The notes under the pieces: generated by a model
What the model was told of the DNA's origin: nothing
Databases searched by the model: none
Seen by the model: only the letters and a program-made list of their open reading frames with translations
Shown: positions 7,901 through 19,900 of the stretch, in pieces
How positions within the stretch are numbered: position 1 is the first letter of the stretch
How the letters are laid out: each line of letters starts with the position of its first letter
Program-made: the position numbers and the translations under genes
Origin: Pomphorhynchus laevis
Lineage: Eukaryota > Acanthocephala > Palaeacanthocephala > Echinorhynchida > Pomphorhynchidae
Reading direction: 5' to 3'
DNA: 64,000 nucleotides
Assembly: GCA_012934845.2 (NCBI GenBank)
Contig: WNNJ02000322.1
Span: 62,001-126,000 of the forward strand

Positions 7901-10900
7901 CTAGAAAACAATAAAATAAAAAAGAATATGATTTTGATTATATACTTTAAAGAATAAGCTTGATATGGTATCGGACAATTCACTTTGATCATCATCCATC
8001 CACTAAAAAGCAATATCGTTTGAATCAACAATTATATTAAATTAAAAAAATATAATTTTTCAAACTACTTGTTGCCTTGATTTTTTAAATATTTAGGATT
8101 AAGTTATATTTTGAAACGATTTTAAAGCTTTGATTTCAAAAATAAGATAAATCAAGATTTTTGAATATAATGTGAGATTATAATGTGCAGTATGAGAAAT
8201 ATTTTAAAATCAAATCGGCTAACTGAGTCTACGTATTTAATATAATTATAAACTGAACAAAACATAATAATGCGAAATCAAATTTTAATAATTAAATAAT
8301 AAAATTAATAATTGTTTTTAGATTTTTATAATTTAAATCAAGTTAAATTAAAAAATTAAATTTAAAAAAAGTCATTTTTATGAATTAACTAATAAATAAC
8401 AGACGTTGTATCAGAATAAGAATTAGAGGTCATCAGGAGGAACTGCTATGCTATCAGGTTTCGGCCCCTAACTCATCTACCCAACATAGCAGCGGGGCCA
8501 AATACATGCTAATGATGTATTTCCTCTGAAATAACTATCTAGTATCTTATTCTAATACAAAGTATATTATTTATTATCCATCCATAAAAATTTGGCACTT
8601 AAGAGTTTAAATTTATTCTTTATATTATTGTGTTGATTTATATATTTTACTATTTTCTGCTTGATGTTATTTTTATAGTAACCTAGTTTAAAATATGTAT
8701 CTATTAAATTATTTAAATGATTTTGAAGAAAGCCAATATCATTACATATTGTTGCAATTCTTAAAATTTCATTATTTAATGTATTATATTTTATATTATA
8801 TGGTATGCATGAATGCTCATGCAAAAATATGTTTCTTGTAAATTTAAATATGTCATATTTATAAATAAGTAACAAAATAAAATATTGTTAAATAAGTAAC
8901 AAAATTAGTCGCATTTTTATTCGAACATGTAAAAAATAATTAAATTTTATTAATTAAATTAGAAAATTCGAAAATAGTGTCAAAATAAAATAAATGCATC
9001 GAATTATCAGGAAAATCTTAACATAGTTTTAATTTTCGACACAAAACAATCAAATGTTTACAATTAGTGGACCATACTTATAAGAATAGGGCAAACCATG
9101 TAAGAATGAGGTTACCCATTCTTATAACATACTAACAAATTAACTTATCCTTTAAATTTCAAAGCATTTCCGTTTCGTTTATTTGAAGTTTAATTATAGA
9201 TAATTTAATGAGAGTTTAATTAATCTAGATTAATTAAAAGTTTACTAAATTAATTGAATTAATATCCATTTATTATCAACCAATACCATTTCCTTGATAA
9301 TTGTTGCATATTCTTGTGTACATATCGATAAACCATCAACCAAAAAGCTTGTTAGACTAAGTTTAATGAAAAGTAATAAATTGTTACTAATTGAATAAAT
9401 CATTTACCTCTTTAATGATAATGCAAACGCATGATTTATCTCTTTAAGGCCTATCAGCTCACAAAGCAAAGAAATTACAGCGTCTTCTAACATTTGAACT
9501 GATTCTTCACAGCAATCAACCGTCGCCTATAAATTGTACATATATTTAAATAAAATCATTTGCGCTTACCTTTACGGTAAATGTGTCAGCGTCGTTTAAT
9601 TCTTGAACATTGTCGTTTATTGTATTCAGTGTCTAAACACGGAAAATAGTAAATTTTATTATTTTATAATTTAAAAGTTTAATTTTTAAAATTCCGATTT
9701 CTAAGCTAACGAAAAATTAACAAAACAAAACAACGGAAAAACCCAAACAATCAGTGTGACAGAAAATTATGACAACAAACGAAACTACCAATATTAAATA
9801 TTAATATTTAATATTATAATATTATATTCTATTAATAGTTAATATTTCAATATTTTATTAAATTAAACAATCAAATAAAAAGTAATAACTTTTGCATGGA
9901 ATATATCAAATATATGATTTAGAATTTAGATCTAATGATATAAATCATTGAAACAAATCATTTTAACCACAAATTATCCATTTACTACACAATAATTTAT
10001 TAGTTTATATTTATGTCATTTAATTGAAAACGTGAAAGATTACACGCAGTCTCCTAAGATTGATTTATTAACTAAATTAATTAGAAATTAATTTAATCTT
10101 TGATAAATATAACCGGATATTTTTACTCTTTCTTATAAAATTTAAAATATGATTATAATATTTATAATAATATGTTGTCATTCGGATAATTTTAATCGTC
10201 TGGTAAAGGACAAAAGTTCGTTCATAGCAAAATGCCTGATACGGGGATCCAATGTCTAGTTTTGTCGTATCTTCCAAGGTAAATAATACCGAGAATCAGA
10301 ATTGTAATCCAAAGGGTCTTCCACGATAATAAACCGACGATGCAAACTTGTAGGAGACACTCAGGAACTTCAGAATATCTGGGATTGGTTTTGAGTCTAC
10401 GAATCTGAATATAGATATTTAATAAATACTGCAAAGTCATAACTATTATTTCATAAACACGGCGATCATAACACAAATGTATTTCATCAACACATGGGTT
10501 GAAGTAGTCTATAATGTGCATTGTTTAATTGGCTCGCCTGTTGGTTGGGAAAATTTAAAAAAGAAACCGTTTCAAATAAAACCTATCGTTTTATTATAGG
10601 CGATGCAAAAACTTACAGAAGTTATAAACGACCGTTAGCATCACTTGATGTTGAGCGATTACTTCAGTACGCGAGCATGAATGAGTCACTAAATTGGATG
10701 ACAAATCATTCCTTACACTGTGGAGTATATACTGTGAAATTCAACAAATAACGAGTTTCTAGATGACTTGGCAGCTAGGTATGGCTGGGGTCCGACAAAC
10801 ATGTCGGTTAAATGTATATGTGGAGAGAACTTAACTACGATTTACTCAATATCATGTCGAAAAGAGGCCATGTGTCCAAGAAGGAATAACGAGATCCTCG

Positions 10901-13900
10901 ATATAATGGTGTCGAAAGTGCCGTAAGTCTGCAGCTACCAAGGATTTTAACCACCGCTAAGTTCAGTACCCGATAATCACGATTTTGAATATGCAAAACT
11001 AAAGCCAAGTAGAAGCACATACTGACATGGTGTGTGATGATTTGTCTGGTAATCAGATAGAGCGGGTGTATAATTTGACATCAACTTATTTTATAAAAAC
11101 TCGTCATCATTTCTATTAAAATTTATAAAGTTCGTTTTCAACTACAACAAGTTTAGGAAGAGATTCAAGTACGAAGAGCGCATTATCAAAATTGAACAGG
11201 GTGCTTTCATTTTTAATGGCTGCTCAATCCGTCTGAATTTGAACTGCTAAAAGTGTTAGCATTGCCGGCTCGAAGAATGACAATAAACGATTTCAGCAAG
11301 CCTCTTTGTTCGCAGATGATTATAAATTCAACACATTTCGATAATAATTCACAAATTATATAAATTATATATAAATGACATATTATTTTGATAACAATAC
11401 ATATTTATTATTATTTCAATATTAATAAATTCAATATTAATAAATAAACAAAGTAAAAATGATATTGGTGAAAACTGGATCTATGTGTGTTCGCTACACA
11501 CGGTTTAAATCCCAAAAGAAGGCGTAAATTATTTTGTTTTTCGCGTACAATTTTTACTAGTGGCTAACTGCTTTACATTAATTATTAAAAGTAGTAATTA
11601 AGTAATAAAAAAGTAGTAATTAATATTATAAATAAATAAAAAATATTAATAATAAATTATTATTAAATTATTTTAATATTTAAAAAACAAATATTTAACA
11701 AATAATAAACAAATAATTTTAATTTAGTTAATATTTTTGTAAAAAAAAGCATTTACCAGCTTTATGCTGTGCTTGTCTATAGGCAATGATTTGGCTTTAT
11801 CGTTGAAAGCATTGATAAAATCGAAAAATGTACCGTTAAACGTAACTGGAAATAGAAAAAACATCGCGATATGAATCAAACGTTAAAATTAACCTCTATC
11901 GTCTCCAATTTCAAGATCACTCTTAATATTGGATACCATTCTATCAATTGATGAATCCTTGATACAGATAAGCTTAAGTTTCTCTTCCGATAGCTTAGAA
12001 GTTGAAATTAATTTTTCGAGAGCTATAAAATGCATATTTTACATGCTTGTCGATTTTACTGTAAATATAAGCTCAATAAATACTGTTAATACAAACGATA
12101 TTTTATTTTAAGCGCCACATTTTATAGCAAAAATGTTTTTAGAAAGCAATAGGCGTCTGGATACTTCTTACTTTAAAATTAATCACTGAATTATGCAAAT
12201 TGGAATTATGGATGTAGAGTGTGAATAAAGACAACAGTTAAGATGAATTTGTAACAATTATGTGAACTGAACTGGGTTGATGACAGTAGCATCCAAAAAT
12301 AAAAATACAAAGTAAAAAAGGAAAACGCATTAAAAGGTACAATAAAATGACCACATCTAATTTGGTTTTATTTAGATATATCTAAATATTAATTAATTAT
12401 TTTTTTATAATAAGCATAACCAGGGTTGTCCTTTGTCTAAACTTTTGTTCTTTGTTTACATGGACAAAATTATGAGACAGGCTGCTCTGACGGATGTCGG
12501 TCTTCAGTTCGGTTCCATCATGATACCATCTCTGCTTATTGCATATGGCGTTGTCTTGTTGGCTTCTTGTCCTGAGGATTTACAATACCTACTAGATCGA
12601 TTTACGATGAAATGCCATGCGGTCGGGATGTTGGTTAGTACCTCCAAGACCGTAACTCTATGTGCTCGTCTCGGATTCAGATGCCAATGTCAATCCGGAT
12701 TGAGGAAAATGTTCTTCCTGATATGGATTATTTTAAGTATATTGAGGTATTGTTCTCAAGGGACGGCAGAAAAATCAAAAAGATTGAGAAGCGGAATTGT
12801 GCAGCTAACGCAGCAATGCGTTCTTTGTATAGGTCTGTCGTAGTGAAGCAAGAATTGAGTCTTCGAGCGAAGCTTTTGGTTTACCACGAAATATTCGTTC
12901 CTATCTTAACTATCGTCATAAGCTTTGGGTTATGAACAAAAAGATAATATCTCGGATACAGACGACCGAAGTGAAGTTTATTCGCGGTGTAGCCGATATT
13001 AGCCTTACAGATAAGGTTAAAAATTCGGTCATCAGGGATAGACTCGGAGTATGGTCTCTGTTTCTCTACATCGAAGAAAGTCAGTTGAAGCGGCTAAGAC
13101 ACGTTCTGAGGATGTCTAGGGATCACCTGTTTCGGAAGGTTTTCCAGGCCGGACTCTTTGGAAAGAGATCTCGAGGTAGACCTTGATACCGGTGGAGAGA
13201 TTAAATCTCGAAACTAGCCGAAGACCACCTTGGACTATCTGAAAGAGAACTCTGGTCTGTCGCTCAGGATCGCGATGTCTGGAGTAATCTGGTTCGTGCA
13301 CTGCCTACACGACCCGACACCGGAACACTGGTTGACAAGAAAAACTTTTATCAAGAAATTGTTGTTGAAATTGATCCATTATTGATAAATAATTATTGGA
13401 TATGGATCAAAGAAAGAAGGAAAATTTTATTTGATATTTTGCTAATTACAGCTAGCATCTTCAGAAAATTACAACGTGGTTTTAAAGCGTACATGCTTAT
13501 ATAAAAAGTTCAAAACGATCACCACCATTTGCTTTGAACAGGTGCTGCTGTTAGCGATAACCAGCAGATTTCACTGTTGTTTGAATTCTTGACAAGATTT
13601 CGGCAACTTTTGAACGTACACAAAACGCATTGAAAAGGATGATTCAAAATAGCCTAGAGACAAAACAAAAAGAGTGGCACTTTGAACTTTTTATATAAGC
13701 ATGTACATTTAAAAAACATTGTAATTTTCTGAAGATGCTACAGAAGTTAGCGAAATATCGAAAAAAATAATATTTTCTTTGCTCCAGCACCAATAATTAT
13801 CTTATAATCTTTTCTATTGTTTTATCTTGAATAATCTTTTCTATTTCATTTTTATACTTTATTTAATTTTTCTAGTAATTTTAATTATTATTTTTTTATT

Positions 13901-16900
13901 TTTCTATTTTTTAATTATTTATTTTGAATGCAAATTTTATGGTAAATATTTTTGTTTTGTTTCTAAATTATTTTGAATTATCCTTTTTTTATTGTGTTTT
14001 GTGTACTTTTATACCGACAACATTGCAATACCAACAAACTTATATTAAACTCACAATATTGTAATAGTATATTTCCATGTTAATTTATTTTTTAATTAAT
14101 AAAATGTAAAAAATTTAAAAAACATTGAATTAAATTCAATAAAAATTAATAAAATTTAACAAAACATTAAATATTATAAAGAATATTTGGAGCTGGATCA
14201 AAGAAAGGATTAAAATTTTATTTTCATTTTATTTTTGTGCAAAAATGCATAAATATTGTTTTTTTTATTAAAAGGCTTTCTACAAAAGTACCAAAAAAGA
14301 TAAACAAGTTGTCTTTGGCCAAGAGAAAAGAAATACATAGGATTACCATTTATAAATAATTTTTGGAATATTAAGTTAAAAAGATTTGTTTCAAACAATA
14401 AAGCATTAAATACTTCAAATATTGTTTTGTATAATAGTAAAATACCGAAGTTACACAACATTTTGAAAAATAAAGCCAAACGTGATAATGATGTAGTTGC
14501 TTATAAAATTTCTTGTTTAGAATGCGATAAAATATATGTGGATCAAACGAGCCAACCATTAGAGACTAGATTGAAACAACACAAATAAACACTCGAAAAG
14601 GGCCTAGGTAGCGCTATTGTAGACCGTAGTTTAAATTTAGATCACAATATTGACTACAATAATAATGTTGTTTTAGCAAAAGAAACCAATTGTTTAAATA
14701 TAAAAATTCTTGAGGCTTATTACAATTCATAAAAACTCCAATATTATTATGTTGAATAATAAACCTGGCGTAACGTTAAATACTTTGTAATGATGTTGTA
14801 TACGATTATTTTGTTCAAATATATATGTGGTTCAAACGAGCCAACCATTAGAGACTAGATTGAAACAACACAAATACACACTCAAAAAGGGCATATGTAG
14901 CGCTATTGTAGACCACAGTTTAAATTTAGATCACAATATTGACTACAATAATAATGTTGTTTTAGCAAAAGAAACTAATTGTTTAAATAGAAAAATTCTT
15001 GAGGCTTATTACATTCATAAAAACTCCAATATTATTATGTTGAATAATAAACCTGGCGTAACGTTAAATACTTTGTAATGATGTTGTATACGATTATTTT
15101 GTTCAAATATATATGTGGTTCAAACGAGCCAACCATTAGAGACTAGATTGAAACAACATAAATACACACTCAGAAAGGGCCTAAGTAGCGCTATTGTAGA
15201 CCATAGTTTAAATTTAGATCACAATATTGACTACAATAATAATGTTGTTTTAGCAAAAGAAACCAATTGTTTAAATATAAAAATTCTTGAGGCTTATTAC
15301 ATTCATAAAAACTACAATATTATTATGTTGAATAATAAACCTGGCGTAACGTTAAATACTTTGTAAATATGCCGTAAACGATTCTTTTGTTTAAATAATA
15401 TTTGCTTTTTTGTTTTTATACTTTAATTTTTCTAGTACTTTTAATTATTATTTTTTCATTTTTCTAATTTTCGCAAATTATTTATTTTGAAAGGAAATAT
15501 TATGGATATTACTTTTGTTTTGTTTCTAAACTATTTTGAATCATCCTTTTTTATTGCGTTTTGTGTAATCTATGTAATAATCTCTAAATACATTATATAA
15601 TATATTATAATATAATGTATATTCGTTCCAATAAAATGGCAAGCTCATGTATATTTTGGCCAACACGTCAAATTGCTAACTGTTGAATCAATTTGATTAC
15701 TTGTTAGGGTATAAGCGGTTTAGAACGCGATTTCTACATGCAAAAATGATTGTAAATAAATGATCCTGCCAACAGCCGGTTTAGTAATCACTATTTATAT
15801 ATAGTCCTTGATCTACATGCTCTTAATCTACCTTTAAATTTATAGATTTCCTTATGTCGGAGCGATGGGTGGAATTCAAATGTTCTAAATCTCTTTTGAT
15901 TATCTTCATTACCAATTATCCGCATTTTCTTTAATAATGCATGTTGTTATATTCTACGTACTTTGCTAAATTGCCTTTTAATTTGGTTTCTGAAGAAAAT
16001 AATCTCCAAATAATCTCTCAAATTCTTCACTTAGTTAAATTATTCACTCAAATTCTTGATATGGTAAAATGGTGAGTTGGAATTAAATATTTTCTTAACA
16101 AATTTAATCAGATTTTCTATTTTAAATTTTGTTAGTAATGTAATAAAAGATAATACTATCGCGCTTTTAGACCTTGAACTATATGTGGATACGAATAGCA
16201 CGTGGCAATCTAGGGTACAGAAGAAAATTAATGGATCCATATCTTTTATCCATGCAAGCGGTGCATTTGTTTCTTTTCTTTTTAATACAAACAATTGAAA
16301 GTAACGTATTAAGCTTAAACTAACCGTTTGCTTCAACTTTTGATATTTGTGGATTTAAACCATCCATTTTAGAAACATCATTATTCCTTGAAGCTAGCTA
16401 AAATGCAAAATTCAACAAGTTCACAGAATGAAAACAGTTAAACTCTTTTTAAGCAGCATTGATTTGCCGCAGAAAAACAAGCACTCATTAAAGATACAAA
16501 TAAATTAATAGCATGCAACATAATAAATTTACAACATAATAAATTAATTATAAGTAAATGAAATTACCATGCTTTAAAAAAATTAAAAATAAAACTATGA
16601 CATAAAACGCAAATAAAATCGAAAACAATTCAGATAAAATGGATTTCAAAAAGAAGGATTGAAATAGATGCCGAACAAGCTTTTATAAAATACAAATAAC
16701 AAACTCAAAGAATACATACTTCGGACAAAGTGTGTGAAACATTATTAGCATTATCAGACGATTTTCCACTACGCAAAAGTTTAGAAGTGACTCCCTTCAG
16801 TTGCCTTTCTTTAATAGTTTCAATTGTAATACGTCCAACATTTTCTAATGCGTCGATACCCGTGTTAAATATCTAGAACGTAAGTAAATTTGAAATTTCT

Positions 16901-19900
16901 AAGTTTTTTTTAGTTCGAAGTTTAGTTTTAATAAAAGCTGAAGTTTTTATTTTTAGTTTCTTTTAAAAAGACTAAACGCTAGTAACGCCCAAGTAATTTT
17001 TAAATACGGAAGAATTCAAATATAAAATTTGTATTCGGCATAATTTAATGTTTAGCTTTGTTGTGATACAGCATTTTTTGCGCAAATAAAGTTTCTAAAT
17101 ATTAACAACAATATTTTACATATTTTATTTGTAACTTTCATTTGAGACAGATTACGTTGAATAAAAAGGAAATTTTTTTAATGTAGTATAATTAAATAAA
17201 TTTTAATAAAAAATTTCAATAAAGTTAAGGTTTAATTTTAAAAATAGAATAGTGTTTATGGTTTATCGTAAAACTGATATGGTAAATTTTAAAATATTTT
17301 ACCGAAGATTCTACAAAATATACACTTCATTTAGAAAAACGTTTAGAATAATTATTTTAAGTTAAAATATTTTAACTTAATATATTTTATTATAAGTTTT
17401 CTATTTATAATTACCTTTGAAATTTCAGGTTTGCTGATGAAATTTGTAAACTCTTAAGAAAAATAAAAAGTTAGAAAAACCAAAAAAATTGATAATATAT
17501 ACTTTCGACATACAGGGGTGAACCTATCGTTGGATTGGATTTTTGCAATTTGCAGTCTTCCTGATCTATTGCAGGTAGGCCTTGCTCTTCTAAACTAAAA
17601 TTGTGTTTTTAGTATCTTACATTAAATATTTGACAATATTTTGATACACATAGAAAGTCAGCAAAAGCGAGTTTTGTTGCTAGTGATCAAATCTTAAATC
17701 ACTAGCAACGAAATTATAATAAAAACTCGACTAAATTTAATGAAAAAATATTTCACTCTCTCTTGTTCAATCAATAATTTAAACATTAGCGAACAATCGA
17801 TTCATAGCATAAATCATATCTCCTAGTATATTACATATTTGCATTTCACACAATTTATGAAAATGGTAATGTTTGCAAATATATATTTAAATATCTATTT
17901 CTAGAATATATACATGTAATATATCATATTATAATCATAATTAATATATAATCATATGTATTATCAATAGTATATTGTATTAGTAATCAATAATATAATT
18001 TTAGTTTTAAATTTATTTAAATTACAAAACATATATCACCATCTCAAATACAAAAATTACAGATTTAAAATCTATCACGTAAATTGATATGAAATCGATG
18101 AGCATATTATGAACAGTCTGAATTATGAAAATTGAGATTTTCAGGATTTTGATTTCTAGGAATGCTGACATTAGAAGAGCCAAAATCAAATTCTTTAAGG
18201 GTGTATTAACTTTTACATGCTCGTTTTGCAGCAAAGATCAATCTGATCATTGAAAGCTCTTCTCTCATTTCGATAATAATTACACTGGGATCCGATCTTC
18301 TTCTGATCGAGACTTTACAAGTGATATCAAATTAAAATATTTAATTTGTAAATACGCTTATAATCTGTAAATATATTAAGGCCTTTGATAATTCTTAAAA
18401 CGGGTTTAAAATTAATAATAAACAAATTTAAGCAAGCAGAGCACAAATATAATTTACCTCGATTATTTGCATCAGCTTTTAACTTTTTAATCTTTTGCAT
18501 TTGAAATGCCAACTCGGACGGATCAGGAGCACCGAGTTTGGAATCCACAGTGTGTATTACGATTGATATGCTATCACCTAACGCGTTACATGTAATAAGT
18601 TAATTAGTATTTTTTAAACGTAACCATAAGATAAAATAAATAAATTTGCATATTCGGATGAAAAATATAAAACGAGAGGAGGATTAAACAAATACTTAAT
18701 AAGTAAAATACTTAATATTATCATAACTTAGCAGTTTAAGAGTTTACATGAAATTAGTTGCCGTGATTGGGTAGGCTAGTATAATTGAGTTCAAAATAAT
18801 ATAAATACCCAACTGACATATGAGTAAATTGTGACATCAAGCAACGAAACAAAGAAAAATATTTGCTGAAAATCAGATGCAAATATTATTGTCAAAATAT
18901 TTAAACTAAAAAGTTGAAATTAAGACGAGAATAAACAGTTAATCGTATCAGTCAATTTTAGAAATTTCGAATGAGTTACGAGAAAACAAAATTCGAGTCC
19001 ATATATCTTTTCAAATACGTGCAATAGTGAATACGACATATTTGAAATCTTATTGAAATTTATAGATTTACCTTATAAGACATTGATACATAAAATGTAT
19101 AAATCACTAATATATAAATGCGAAATAAAATTAATAATACATAAAAACCAGTTAAAATCCAACTATTTTTTAAATTAACTGATTAACTGTTAACTAATTT
19201 AATTAATTAAAAATATTTAATTCCTTTTAATAGCAATTTAATTCATAATATATAGCCATTGATAAATAGGACTCAAGATGTATTGATACTTAAAACACAA
19301 TAAAATTAGTAAATATGCAGTCTAAAAATTTCTCTGATCCGTAAGTTAACATAAGGGCAGGTAAAATATAAAACACAAAACACAATTTAAAGATAATGAC
19401 CTAGTGGCATATAAGGCTGACAAAGGAAATTGTTTTGTAGTTATGGATAAACTGGAATATATAACATTAGTTAATGAACTAAGAAATAAGAACAAATTTA
19501 AAAAGGTGTCATGTGATAATACCGTACGAAGTCAAACTAAATTTAACAATTGCTTGAAAGAAGTTTTTCGTCAAAAAGGATAAGTGCACAAATATATAAT
19601 TTGTAAATGTAAGCCAGACGCGAAAGAATGACGAATGCTGTTTTGTCATCACAATGACTCGTCAGTGCCAGATCCCTCCCACTACTGGATGCAATGATGT
19701 ACTAGTACATCATTCACATTGATTCATTCATTGATTGCCGTCTGCCAGTCCTCCTCTGCATCCAGTAGTGGGAGGGATCTGGCACTGATGAGTCATTGTG
19801 ATGACGAAACGGCATTCGTCATTCTTTCGCGTCTGGCTTACATGTTTTACAAGAAATTCACGCGGAATGGTCTCACTCTCCTTAAATTCATGATAAAAGT

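Noticed and set aside
10077-10521. Minus-strand membrane-like frames
   Set aside because: Low-complexity AT-driven hydrophobicity. The plus strand next to it carries the recognisable RT-polyprotein block.
16040-16336. Gene on either strand at 16040-16336
   Set aside because: Both strands are open over the same bases, and neither shows a motif. Chance frames in AT-rich intron.
19785-19830. Reading the hammerhead as type I, with the cleavage site in the following CATTCGTC
   Set aside because: Stem III would be only two or three pairs and the flanks do not pair as stem I. The type III reading pairs all three stems with six, five and six base pairs.
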